Under the pieces are notes generated by a model. It worked only from the letters and a program-made list of their open reading frames with translations, had not been told where the DNA came from and searched no databases. From positions 496,001 through 560,000 of the forward strand of contig NZ_SDAK01000001.1 in the NCBI RefSeq assembly GCF_004210295.1: DNA of 64,000 nt, read 5' to 3'. The position numbers were made by a program, and so were the translations under genes. Below, in pieces: positions 56,507 through 64,000 of the stretch. How positions within the stretch are numbered: position 1 is the stretch's first letter; each line of letters opens with the position of its first letter. Source of the stretch: Lactococcus sp. S-13. Its GTDB lineage: Bacteria > Bacillota > Bacilli > Lactobacillales > Streptococcaceae.

Positions 56507-57784
56507 TTAACGTTTATTTTTTGCGCGCGTTTTTCGACTATTGTTAGGAGTAACTTTTGATTGAACAGGTTTATTCATTTTAACTTGACTTTGTGCGCGA
56601 ACACGAGCGAAATCAGGCAACTGGTTGTATTTCATTGACAAGACCAAGCCCAAGCCGATGATATTTGACATCAAAGCCGATCCCCCTTGAGAGATAAAAG
56701 GCAGCGGAATCCCAGTCAAAGGTACAACCCCAATGGCCGCACCAATATTTTCAAAAACGTGGAAGAGAATCATCATGATAATTCCCGTTGAGATATACGT
56801 GTAAAACTGATTATTTGATTTGAAAGTCACTCGAATCATCCGATAAATCAACATGAAATAAAGGAAAATCAAGAAAGCAGAACCAACAAAACCAAAATCC
56901 TCAGCAATGACTGTAAAAATCATATCCGATTCACGAACCGGCACATTGATATTAGCAACCCCAAGTCCATGCCCCCAAAGTCCACCAATTCCGACCGAAA
57001 TCAAAGAGCGCGCCTGTTGTAAACTAAAGGTTTGAGCATTCTCAAAAGGATGAAGCCAAGCGATAAACCGATTGACCTGATACTGAGCAAAACTCGTGCT
57101 TTCCAAAAATTTTTGCCCTTCTGGTGACGCGACCAAAGCAATAACACCAGCTCCGACAGCAACCACCGCCAAAAAGGCAGGGCCAAGAATTTTCCAAGAA
57201 ACTCCCGAAACCAGCACAATCCCAGCAAAAATTGCCGCAAACACCAAGAAAGTCCCAAAGTCATGTTGCAAAGCAACCAGCACCGCAACAGGTACCGTAG
57301 CCAAAATTAACAGCCCAATCAGACGAAAATCATCTTTCAAAATTCGATTTTTAAGTTTATTTTGGAAAGTCACGACAATCCGGGCCGAAAAAAGAATATA
57401 AGCAATTTTCATAAATTCAGAAGGCTGAAAAAGATTTCGCCCACCAAAAGCCAGCCAGTTTTTCGCCCCTGTTGAAAGGTAAGTCGCCTCATTATAGAAG
57501 AAAATCGGTAGCACCATCAAAACTAAGCCCAAACCATAAAAAACAGGCGTCAATGTCCACAAAAAACGTGAATCCAAATGCATGACAATAAAAGCCAGAA
57601 AAATTCCGACAACAATCCAGGTTCCTTGCCCCACAAGCATTTGTGTTGCTTGGTCAGGGTGATCATGCGTCACCGCAACATAGAGGGCATATAAGCCAAT
57701 CAAAATTAGCATAAAAGCGGGCAAAATCAACCCGTAATCAATACGTGAATCAAATGAAAATCTATTTGTTTTCTTATTTTTCAA
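56507..57784 (-). CDS. rodA: Rod-shape/peptidoglycan polymerase RodA (SEDS family)
   Basis: 425 residues with about ten membrane helices. SEDS signatures: STGAKNWLAFGGRNLFQPSEFMKIA (about 103-127, in parts), LQHDFGTFLVF, and GIPLPFISQGGSALMSNIIGLG (about 365-386, in parts). SEDS proteins polymerise lipid II glycan strands with a class B PBP partner. It is RodA rather than FtsW by the length and the neighbouring gyrB, a linkage seen in streptococci. A basic cytoplasmic tail (VTPNNSRKTRAKNKR) ends the protein. Confidence 0.9.
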   Translation of the reverse strand: MKNKKTNRFSFDSRIDYGLILPAFMLILIGLYALYVAVTHDHPDQATQMLVGQGTWIVVGIFLAFIVMHLDSRFLWTLTPVFYGLGLVLMVLPIFFYNEATYLSTGAKNWLAFGGRNLFQPSEFMKIAYILFSARIVVTFQNKLKNRILKDDFRLIGLLILATVPVAVLVALQHDFGTFLVFAAIFAGIVLVSGVSWKILGPAFLAVVAVGAGVIALVASPEGQKFLESTSFAQYQVNRFIAWLHPFENAQTFSLQQARSLISVGIGGLWGHGLGVANINVPVRESDMIFTVIAEDFGFVGSAFLIFLYFMLIYRMIRVTFKSNNQFYTYISTGIIMMILFHVFENIGAAIGVVPLTGIPLPFISQGGSALMSNIIGLGLVLSMKYNQLPDFARVRAQSQVKMNKPVQSKVTPNNSRKTRAKNKR

Positions 57785-57916
57785 AACTAGCTCCAGTCAG
57801 TTTCTCGTCTTTAAACTTCGCAGAATTTTTACGTTCTCGCTAGAAATTATAAATCCATTCTATTATACATTTTTTTTGCTTTTTTAGGGGCTTCTTGACG
57901 AAAATTTCCATAAAAA

Positions 57917-57940
57917 AATACTGAAAACCGTTTCAGTATT
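57917..57940 (-). terminator. Terminator after the TVP38 gene
   Basis: AATACTGAAA, CGGT, TTTCAGTATT: perfect 10-bp stem followed by seven T residues on the minus strand, touching the stop codon. Confidence 0.9.
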
Positions 57941-58546
57941 TTACAAGAAATGTCCAATAAAACTTCCGCCAAAGATTAACAAGTAAGAGTAAAGCAAAAT
58001 AGGAAGTGGTTTACACAAAATAATTGTCCAAATCAAAAATTTCCAACTCATTTTTGTCTGACTTGCAATCAAAACAAGGGCATCATCTGGCGCCACTGGC
58101 GATAGAATCAAGAGGACAAAAATAATATTAAAACGTTTTTGTCCCTTGTCAAACCAAGTCATGTACTTATTATACGTCTTTTCTTTGACAAAAGTTTTAG
58201 CCAGCGCCGAACCATATTTACGACCAAAGTGAAACAGAATGAAAGAGCCAGCAGCAATGCCCAGATAATTATAGACAAAGCCCCAAACTGGTCCAAAAAT
58301 CATCACGCCTGCTGCCATTGTGATGCCCCCAGGGATAATAGGCACAATCACCTGCAATACTTGCATACACAGGAAAATCAGCGGCCCTAAAAACCGGTGG
58401 GCGACAATCAATTGTTGTAAAATCTCTTGATTTTGAAAGGCACCAAGCCGCCAAAGATAGACCCCACCAACAATTGTCGCCACAAAGCCAAGCAGGGTGA
58501 TGATATTAAAAACTCTTTTGGTGTATCTTAATACATTATCATTCAA
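57941..58546 (-). CDS. TVP38/TMEM64 (VTT domain) membrane protein
   Basis: 201 residues, about five membrane segments. VTT/DedA-type motif: VIVPIIPGGITMAAGVMIFG (about 66-85), then YLGIAAGSFILFHFGRKYGS and FVLLILSPVAPDDALVLIAS. Family members act in lipid scrambling or transport of membrane intermediates; the role here is unknown. GAGGA precedes the ATG. Confidence 0.88.
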   Translation of the reverse strand: MNDNVLRYTKRVFNIITLLGFVATIVGGVYLWRLGAFQNQEILQQLIVAHRFLGPLIFLCMQVLQVIVPIIPGGITMAAGVMIFGPVWGFVYNYLGIAAGSFILFHFGRKYGSALAKTFVKEKTYNKYMTWFDKGQKRFNIIFVLLILSPVAPDDALVLIASQTKMSWKFLIWTIILCKPLPILLYSYLLIFGGSFIGHFL

Positions 58547-58565
58547 AGAAAATCCTCACTTTTGG

Positions 58566-59012
58566 CTATTTTTTCTGCTCTTTTAGATAAGCCTCGTTTT
58601 CTTCAACCCACTGTCCAAGCAAATTAGCCAAACTTTTGAAGCCAATCTTATCTCTAGGGTCGGTAAAATGTTTTTTGCGATAAATATGATGAACTTGCGG
58701 ATTTTTCTCCAAACTCCGAATAGATAAACTAATCTTGCCATTATATTCATCGATATCAATGATTTGAGCGTTAACTTTTTGCCCCGTTTTCACAATATCA
58801 TGAATGCTTTTGACATAGCCAGATTGGATTTCTGAGATATGAATCAAACCTTTTTGCTCGATTTTTCCATCCTCAGCCACATCTGCGCCACTCAAATGCT
58901 CAGCACTTGGTGTTACCGGCGGGAGATGAAATTTAACAAAAGCACCGTAATCTTGCATTCCGATAATTTCTACTTCGACGATGTCGCCGATTTTTGGACG
59001 TTTAACTTTCAT
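58566..59012 (-). CDS. S1-domain RNA-binding protein (CvfD/YabR-like)
   Basis: 148 residues from MKVKRPKIGDIVEVEIIGMQ; a longer frame upstream runs into ppiB and is rejected. One S1 domain: GDIVEVEIIGMQDYGAFVKF, GLIHISEIQSGYVKSIHDIV, GQKVNAQIIDIDEYNGKISL (residues 8-78 with a short insertion). The C-terminus (NKIGFKSLANLLGQWVEENE-type helix) matches general stress protein 13/CvfD, a ribosome-associated regulator. Its ribosome site overlaps the ppiB stop, so the two are coupled. Confidence 0.88.
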   Translation of the reverse strand: MKVKRPKIGDIVEVEIIGMQDYGAFVKFHLPPVTPSAEHLSGADVAEDGKIEQKGLIHISEIQSGYVKSIHDIVKTGQKVNAQIIDIDEYNGKISLSIRSLEKNPQVHHIYRKKHFTDPRDKIGFKSLANLLGQWVEENEAYLKEQKK

Positions 59013-59013
59013 T

Positions 59014-59604
59014 TTATTTCTCGATAAGTTCAATTGATTCAATGACAACATCGTCAACTGGTTTATCTTGTGCCCCAACTCGAACGCCAGCAATGGCATC
59101 TAGCACTTCATAGCTTTCTGCTGTGGCTAATTGACCAAAAACAGTGTGACGACCGTCAAGGTGTGGTGTGCCGCCTTGAGTATAAACTTCCGCCACTTCT
59201 TCTGGCCAGCCCCCTTGAACGAGAGAATCTTTTGGATAAGGGAGATTTTTGTTTTGAACGATGAAGAATTGGCTGCCGTTGGTGTTTGGACCTGCATTGG
59301 CCATTGACAAAGCACCGCGCAAGTTGAAAAGATCCATTGAAAATTCATCTTCGAATTTTTCACCGTAAATTGAGCTACCACCCATTCCTGTCCCTGTTGG
59401 GTCTCCGCCTTGAATCATGAAATCTTTGATAATACGATGGAAAATAATACCATCATAATAGCCTTGTTTACTAAGTTCAATAAAGTTTTTCACTGTTTTT
59501 GGCGCAAGCTCATCAAAAAGTTTTACAGTCATTTTGCCGTGATTTGTGTTGATGATTGCTGTTGTACCTTTAGCGTTTGTCAAGTCAAGTTGTGGGTATG
59601 TCAT
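59014..59604 (-). CDS. ppiB: Cyclophilin-type peptidyl-prolyl isomerase
   Basis: 196 residues from [20 protein letters not shown]. Cyclophilin active-site residues: [19 protein letters not shown] (about 56-74), [20 protein letters not shown], and the Trp/His region [12 protein letters not shown]. Cytoplasmic: no signal peptide. Catalyses proline cis-trans isomerisation. No strong ribosome site is visible; a TTG 18 bases upstream is an alternative start. Confidence 0.92.
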   Translation of the reverse strand: MTYPQLDLTNAKGTTAIINTNHGKMTVKLFDELAPKTVKNFIELSKQGYYDGIIFHRIIKDFMIQGGDPTGTGMGGSSIYGEKFEDEFSMDLFNLRGALSMANAGPNTNGSQFFIVQNKNLPYPKDSLVQGGWPEEVAEVYTQGGTPHLDGRHTVFGQLATAESYEVLDAIAGVRVGAQDKPVDDVVIESIELIEK

Positions 59605-59726
59605 AATTATTTCAGTGGACAAATGACTTAGTAAGCCCCAGTCATTTGCCCTCCTTTCTTTCTAAATCTATTTTAGCAATAAATGCTTGAGGATGAACTT
59701 ACATTCTTGTAAGTTTTAGGTTTTAT

Positions 59727-60533
59727 TTAATCAATAATTTTTAAAAATTGTAGAGCTTTCAAAATTCCGTCGTTTTCAACACGATCAGTAACATAATCTG
59801 CTTTTTCCAAAATTTCTGGATGAGAAACTTCCATTGCTACCGATAGGCCAGCAAAATCAAAGAGTTCACGATCGTTGAGTCCGTCACCAAAATTCATCAT
59901 ATTCTCTGCTGTCAAGCCTAGTAAATCTAAAACTTTTTCACAGCCAATCGCTTTGGACCCTTCTTGAGGAACAATGTCCGAGCTGTACGGATGCCAGCGC
60001 ACCATGCGAATTTTATCTTTCAGATGTTCAGGCAAAACTAGCTGATCGTCGTGATCAGAAACAGTCAACATTTGATAGACATCATGTGTTTTGTAATAAT
60101 CAGGGCTTTCGGCAAGTTCTGCATAAATTGGGCCGATTGCTTCTGCAGCCACATCTGTCCACTTAGAAATGCGCAGACTATCGCTTGAAACAAAAGAATA
60201 CTCACTCTTTTGTGTTTCAAGCCAGCTGATAATCTCAGCAATGAGCGTTTTGGAGAAGGTGTTTTTAAAAATCACTTCTTCAGTCTGCGCATTTTCGACA
60301 TAAGCTCCGTTAATCGCGACGTAAAAGTCTGGCTTGAGCGCTCGCACTTCAGGAACCACACCAAAAAGATTTCGACCGGTTGCGATCCCAGTCATAATCC
60401 CTTTTTCACGCAATTTCTCAAACACTTCATTGATTGATTCAGGCATGAATGCTGGATCTTTCAGGCGCAGTGTATCGTCAATATCAAAGAAAATAATTTT
60501 TATTTTCTTTGCTTTTTCTAATAATTTGTCCAT
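59727..60533 (-). CDS. Cof-type HAD phosphatase
   Basis: 268 residues: motif I IIFFDIDDTLRLKDP (about 13-27), motif II ATGRN, the C2B cap domain, and motif III/IV EGSKAIGCEKVL and NFGDGLNDRELF (about 215-226). Cytoplasmic sugar-phosphate/FMN-type phosphatases of the Cof family. Substrate unknown. Monocistronic by spacing. Confidence 0.9.
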   Translation of the reverse strand: MDKLLEKAKKIKIIFFDIDDTLRLKDPAFMPESINEVFEKLREKGIMTGIATGRNLFGVVPEVRALKPDFYVAINGAYVENAQTEEVIFKNTFSKTLIAEIISWLETQKSEYSFVSSDSLRISKWTDVAAEAIGPIYAELAESPDYYKTHDVYQMLTVSDHDDQLVLPEHLKDKIRMVRWHPYSSDIVPQEGSKAIGCEKVLDLLGLTAENMMNFGDGLNDRELFDFAGLSVAMEVSHPEILEKADYVTDRVENDGILKALQFLKIID

Positions 60534-60602
60534 GATTTTTCATTCTAAATTTATTTTGTTCTCTTAAATTATATCATAAATTGTTATTCTTTTTGGCTCT
60601 TA

Positions 60603-61232
60603 TTAGACCAAATTATGCTGAATGGCGTAAATCGTGGCTTGGGTTCGGTCGGAAACTTCAAGTTTGTTGAAAATATTAGAAACGTGTGTTTTGACCGTTT
60701 TTAGGCTGATAAAGAGTTCATCCGCAATTTCTTGGTTCGATAAACCTGTAGCGAGAACTTTTAAAACTTCGAGTTCACGTTTGGATAAGTCATCATAAAG
60801 CTCATGTTTGCGGTGCTTTTGTTGGGCAATTTTTTCTCTGACTGCGTCAGAAAGGACATCTTCACCATTGGCTACTTTGCGAATTGCTGAGGCAATTTCA
60901 GCAGCTTGAGAGGTTTTCAAAATATAGCCTTTGGCACCTGCTGCTAGGGCTGGAAAGACTTTTTCATCATCAATAAAGCTAGTTAAAATCAAAATTTTAC
61001 GATCGGGATTTTTGGCCAGAATTTTTTGGGTGGCGCCAATGCCATCCAAACGATCCATGACCAAGTCCATCAAAATCACGTCAGGGTTGAGCTTTTCAGC
61101 TTTCAAAAATCCTGATTCTCCATCAGCAGCTTCACCAACAACTTCAATGTCGGGTTGAATATTCATAAAACTTGACAAACCAAGTCGAACCATCTGGTGA
61201 TCATCTACAATCAGAAGTTTAATTTTATCCAT
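60603..61232 (-). CDS. cesR: Cell-envelope stress response regulator (LiaR/VraR/CesR type)
   Basis: 209 residues from [20 protein letters not shown] (GAGGAAC upstream). Receiver domain with Asp in [13 protein letters not shown] (about residue 53) and Lys near 103; LuxR-type HTH at the C-terminus ([40 protein letters not shown]). NarL-family regulators with this gene order (liaF-liaS-liaR) answer lipid II-cycle inhibitors; the lactococcal member is CesR. Last gene of the operon. Confidence 0.92.
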   Translation of the reverse strand: MDKIKLLIVDDHQMVRLGLSSFMNIQPDIEVVGEAADGESGFLKAEKLNPDVILMDLVMDRLDGIGATQKILAKNPDRKILILTSFIDDEKVFPALAAGAKGYILKTSQAAEIASAIRKVANGEDVLSDAVREKIAQQKHRKHELYDDLSKRELEVLKVLATGLSNQEIADELFISLKTVKTHVSNIFNKLEVSDRTQATIYAIQHNLV

Positions 61233-61267
61233 TTGTTCCTCTACATTTCTCATTTTTTGATTTAATT

Positions 61268-62257
61268 TTAAAGCGTTGCTGCTTTGGGAATGATAATTTC
61301 TACTGTCGTGCCAGCATTTGGTGCAGAAATGACTTTTGCATCTCCGCCCAATAAAAGCGCACGTTCTTTGATATTTGCTAAACCATAACTGGCTGTTTTG
61401 TCGCTTGTTGAAGTGTCAAAACCGACCCCATCATCGGCAATTTTCAAGATAATACTTCCCGATGTTTCACGCAAGGCCACTTCGATGTGGTCAGCTTGGG
61501 CATGACGCAGGGTATTTGAGAGAATTTCTTGAGCCATACGAAAAAGATTATCCTCGATGTTACGACTCGTTTCAATATCTGCCAGTTTGACGGTGATATT
61601 TGCTGATATTTTCGCTTGCAACTCGTCAGTGAGTGCTGATAACCCTTCAGACAAACGTTTCCCGTCTAGTTCTACGGGACGTAAATGAAGTAAGAGCGCC
61701 CGCATCTCATTTTGCGCTGAATGCAAAACTTTCAAAACGAGTTGAGTTTGAGTTTCAATTTGCTCTTTACTTAGGCTTTGGGTGGAACCTGCAACAGAGG
61801 ATAAAATCATGGTCGCGGCAAACAACTCTTGACTGACCGAATCGTGAAGTTCGCGGGAAATCCGTTTGCGCTCTGTTTCAATGATTTCGGCCTTGTCTGC
61901 TGATTTTTGTTTAGATAATTCTTGGAGCTCAGCGGACATCTTCATGATTTTTTCGTGAACCGCTTGTAATTCTGGTGCTTTTGGTGCTTGATTTTCTTCA
62001 AGGCGTTGGATATCTTTTTGAAAACGTTGTTGAATGGTCATGTTTTCAAGGTGATTAAACAAGGTAAAAATCAGCGCAAGCAGTCCTGCAACTGATATTA
62101 AAATCCAAATCCCGTAAATATTTCCACGATACTGTCCCAAATTCAGGGGAAGAATATTGAAGGCTTGTCCACTTGTCATCAGGGTGAAAAGTAGGACATA
62201 CATGACGAGAATGATACTAAAAACAGCTAAAAAGGTGGTGAAGATTGATTTTTTCAT
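61268..62257 (-). CDS. cesS: Cell-envelope stress sensor kinase (LiaS/VraS/CesS type)
   Basis: 329 residues: two membrane helices at the N-terminus (about 9-29 and 46-66) with a very short extracellular loop, a HisKA_3 domain with the phospho-acceptor His in [20 protein letters not shown] (about residue 138), and an HATPase domain ([44 protein letters not shown]). Intramembrane-sensing kinase of envelope stress. Start overlaps the LiaF-like stop (ATGA). Confidence 0.92.
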   Translation of the reverse strand: MKKSIFTTFLAVFSIILVMYVLLFTLMTSGQAFNILPLNLGQYRGNIYGIWILISVAGLLALIFTLFNHLENMTIQQRFQKDIQRLEENQAPKAPELQAVHEKIMKMSAELQELSKQKSADKAEIIETERKRISRELHDSVSQELFAATMILSSVAGSTQSLSKEQIETQTQLVLKVLHSAQNEMRALLLHLRPVELDGKRLSEGLSALTDELQAKISANITVKLADIETSRNIEDNLFRMAQEILSNTLRHAQADHIEVALRETSGSIILKIADDGVGFDTSTSDKTASYGLANIKERALLLGGDAKVISAPNAGTTVEIIIPKAATL

Positions 62258-62895
62258 CCTTGCACGACCTCAATATTTCCTGTGTCTACGCGGATGGTAA
62301 TTTTTATCCGTTTTGGTGCTTCGTCAAGGTTTTCACTGAAATAGTGGACATTGCTGGCGTTGATTTGTGTTGCTTCGTTAAAAATCTTGATGAGTCCGGT
62401 GTTCGTTGTCAAATCGAGGGCAACGGCGACATCCTCAGGAACGATAATTTTGGTATTTCCTGCCATTTTTTTGATAGAAAGGCTGTTTCCTGTTGGTTTG
62501 AAAACAACATCGTCAAGATCAATGACATCATTTCCGTTGTTTTGACTGGTCTGACTGTAAGTTTCAGCAGCTTGATTTTGAAAAAGATTGTGGGCAAAAT
62601 TGACTTGTCTTTCTTGCTCACGTGGATTATTTTTCCAAAAAATGATGCACATAATAGCTGGAAAAATAATCGCTAGCCAAAACCAGCTCACTGTAAAGAG
62701 AATCATCCCCGAAATTGCTCCGAAGATAAAACTCAAGATGCGCCAAGCTCGTGAGCGTGAACGAGTAGCCAGTACGCCAAAAATTACGGTTAAAACAAGA
62801 AAAATCCATAAATGGGGCGTATGCACGACACGAAAAATCAATCCTAGCACAATAAAAATTTCAATAATGATGACGGCTTTCAGTTTTTTATTCAT
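62254..62895 (-). CDS. liaF: LiaF-like negative regulator of the envelope stress system
   Basis: 213 residues: four N-terminal hydrophobic stretches in two pairs (about 5-45 and 50-85) and a C-terminal beta-rich LiaF/DUF2154 domain ([58 protein letters not shown]). LiaF proteins keep the kinase silent without stress. First gene of liaF-cesS-cesR, overlapping the kinase gene by four bases. A TACAAT -10 lies just before its start. Confidence 0.88.
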   Translation of the reverse strand: MNKKLKAVIIIEIFIVLGLIFRVVHTPHLWIFLVLTVIFGVLATRSRSRAWRILSFIFGAISGMILFTVSWFWLAIIFPAIMCIIFWKNNPREQERQVNFAHNLFQNQAAETYSQTSQNNGNDVIDLDDVVFKPTGNSLSIKKMAGNTKIIVPEDVAVALDLTTNTGLIKIFNEATQINASNVHYFSENLDEAPKRIKITIRVDTGNIEVVQG

Positions 62896-62973
62896 ACTCT
62901 TATTGTATCAAAAAAATGTTTGCTTGTTCTCGGACTAAAGGCTTATTTTTAACTTAAATTTGCTACTTGAGTC

Positions 62974-63044
62974 AGAGAAAATGCTGACGTAAACTTTCGT
63001 CAGCATTTTTTCTGCTGCCAGGAGATTTCGTCAGTGATTTCTCT
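62974..63044. repeat. Cluster of three dispersed-repeat copies
   Basis: Inverted copy AGAGAAAATGCTGACG (62974-62989), a longer-T variant CGTCAGCATTTTTTCT (62999-63014) and CGTCAGTGATTTCTCT (63029-63044). The first two form a hairpin around the gap AAACTTT. Confidence 0.8.
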
Positions 63045-63051
63045 ACGAAAA

Positions 63052-63075
63052 AAATCCGTCAGTAAGACGAATTTC
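63052..63075 (-). terminator. Terminator after the MIP18-family gene
   Basis: ATTCGTC, TTAC, TGACGGAT-type pairing followed by TTTTTTT on the minus strand, a few bases after the stop. Confidence 0.7.
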
Positions 63076-63079
63076 TTTT

Positions 63080-63412
63080 TTAACGGATTCCCAACGCAAT
63101 ACGCGCATAGCGGGACATTTTATCCACGGTCCAAGCAGGGTACCAGACCAAATTAACTTTGATTTCGCCGACTTCCTCAACCTCTTTGAGGGCATCGTGA
63201 ATTTGTTCGGTCAATAAGTCCGCTAAAGGACAACCCATTGTCGTCAAGGTCATTTTAATTTCGGTGAAACCATTGTCTTCAAAGCTGATCTCGTAAACCA
63301 AACCGAGATTGATGATATCAATACCAAGCTCTGGGTCAATGACATTTTCAAGCGCCCCAAGAATTTTGTCCTTGATTGCGTTAATTTCTTCTTCTGTGTA
63401 TTTATCTGCCAT
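63080..63412 (-). CDS. MIP18/DUF59 family protein (SufT/PaaD-like)
   Basis: 110 residues from MADKYTEEEINAIKDKILGA (AAGGAG upstream). The signature VIDPELGIDIINLGLVYEI (about 23-41) and MTLTTMGCPLADLLTEQIHD with the conserved Cys (about residue 62) define DUF59. Family members help iron-sulphur cluster maturation. It stands alone between the YhgE/Pip-type gene and the stress operon. Confidence 0.9.
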   Translation of the reverse strand: MADKYTEEEINAIKDKILGALENVIDPELGIDIINLGLVYEISFEDNGFTEIKMTLTTMGCPLADLLTEQIHDALKEVEEVGEIKVNLVWYPAWTVDKMSRYARIALGIR

Positions 63413-63502
63413 CTGTATCTCCTTCAAGCAACTGCCAAATTGTCAAATTCTTTTTACAAACTTATTTTACCAAATTATTGCTAAAATTTCTACATAAAAA
63501 AA

Positions 63503-63526
63503 TACTGACGTAAATTTACGTCAGTA
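63503..63526. terminator. Bidirectional hairpin after the YhgE/Pip-type gene
   Basis: TACTGACGTAAA / TTTACGTCAGTA, a perfect 12-bp palindrome, followed on the minus strand by TTTTTTTATG. The stem contains the dispersed-repeat core at 63519-63534. Confidence 0.85.
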
Positions 63527-63533
63527 ATTTCTC

Positions 63534-64000
63534 TTAAGCAAAGCGTGAAAAGCGTTTGAAGAAGCTTAACATAAAGGTGAACAAGGCAATGATTACGACA
63601 AACAAGAGGGCAAAAGGAACAATCGCTCCCGTCAATCCAATTGTTTCACGCAACATCTTCAAGCCATAAGTCATTGGCAACCAAGGACTGATTACTTGGA
63701 AAATTTTTGGCGCCAATTGCAAAGGATAAGTCCCTGCACTTGTTGCTAATTGCAAGACAAGAAGGATAATCATCAAAAATTCTCCGACTTTACCTAATGC
63801 TGTTAAGAAGAAGGTGTTAATCGCCATATAAGCAAAGCTAATCAAGATTACAGCGAATAAAGTTCTTGCCCAATAATTTGGATTCAAGCCCAGTAAGGCA
63901 ACTGCTCCACAAACGATGAAGGCTTGCAAAAGTGCCACAACACCATTTGTACCAATCTTCGCCAGCATAAATTCTCGACCAGTTTTCCATTTTTCACCAG
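63534..64000 (-). CDS. YhgE/Pip-domain membrane protein, C-terminal part (runs off the window)
   Basis: The frame is open to the right edge; about 155 residues are visible, starting within GEKWKTGREFMLAKIGTN. Five to six hydrophobic helices (GVVALLQAFIVCGAVALLGL; FFLTALGKVGEFLMIILLVL; IVPFALLFVVIIALFTFMLS) with the conserved SAGTYPLQLAPKIFQVISPW match the ABC2-type C-terminal half of YhgE/Pip proteins, which include the lactococcal phage infection protein. Whether this is Pip itself or the paralogue cannot be decided from the C-terminus. Confidence 0.8.
   Translation of the reverse strand, partial: GEKWKTGREFMLAKIGTNGVVALLQAFIVCGAVALLGLNPNYWARTLFAVILISFAYMAINTFFLTALGKVGEFLMIILLVLQLATSAGTYPLQLAPKIFQVISPWLPMTYGLKMLRETIGLTGAIVPFALLFVVIIALFTFMLSFFKRFSRFA

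Overview
The window looks like chromosome of a lactic streptococcal relative, most likely Lactococcus (lactis/cremoris group). The base composition is low in G+C, most host genes lie on the minus strand, and the gene set is familiar from that genus: butB-butA, fhs with a perfect lactococcal PurBox, deoB/deoD, a CesSR/LiaFSR-type three-gene operon, rodA and gyrB. Species is inferred from gene content, not proven.

Left host arm (1-13403). The 5' end of trxB, a DUF4059 membrane protein and a polar amino-acid ABC transporter are followed by a secreted NlpC/P60 hydrolase, fhs, an ASCH protein, nucleoside catabolism genes (deoD, deoB) with an RpiR regulator, a MarR / 14-TM MFS exporter / DUF4811 operon, and a small winged-helix gene next to a rifampin ADP-ribosyltransferase (arr). 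Right host arm (46966-64000). gyrB, a HAD phosphatase, a PH-like membrane protein, a DMT transporter, an ABC-F ribosome-protection-type ATPase behind an elaborate attenuator leader, butA/butB, a flavodoxin, rodA, a TVP38 protein, an S1-domain protein, cyclophilin, a Cof phosphatase, the CesR/CesS/LiaF operon, a MIP18/SufT-like protein and the 3' end of a YhgE/Pip gene.

Between them sits an apparently complete 33.6-kb P335-like temperate siphophage (13404-46986), bounded by a 21-bp direct repeat that is exactly the last six codons plus stop of gyrB, so integration leaves gyrB intact. Right to left: integrase, DUF898 membrane protein, ImmA-type peptidase and repressor (plus strand); then on the minus strand Cro-like protein, antirepressor, small early genes, RecT and an Fe-S-type PD-(D/E)XK nuclease, SSB, a DnaD-like initiator containing a likely origin, RusA, many small early genes, a late regulator, a tRNA-Lys, packaging, head, tail, baseplate, holin and endolysin genes, and a small independently promoted gene beside the attachment site.

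The most interesting content: (i) three recoding sites in one virion module: -1 slippage in the tail chaperone gene, and two nearly superimposable +1 'shifty stops' (CCC-TAA, 4-nt spacer, CCCC-hairpin) that add paralogous Ig/FN3-like domains to both the major capsid and the major tail protein; (ii) a DUF2829/Tad2 (anti-Thoeris) gene as a cassette bracketed by two terminators and an 11-bp direct repeat; (iii) a leader peptide/antiterminator/terminator switch for the ABC-F gene with a hidden 53-aa basic protein gene; (iv) two short candidate antisense RNAs with extended -10 promoters and terminators; (v) a composite attP carrying a second, tRNA-Arg attachment core and an integrase-tail remnant; (vi) a divergent repressor/DUF2188 mini-module with its own operator and promoter.
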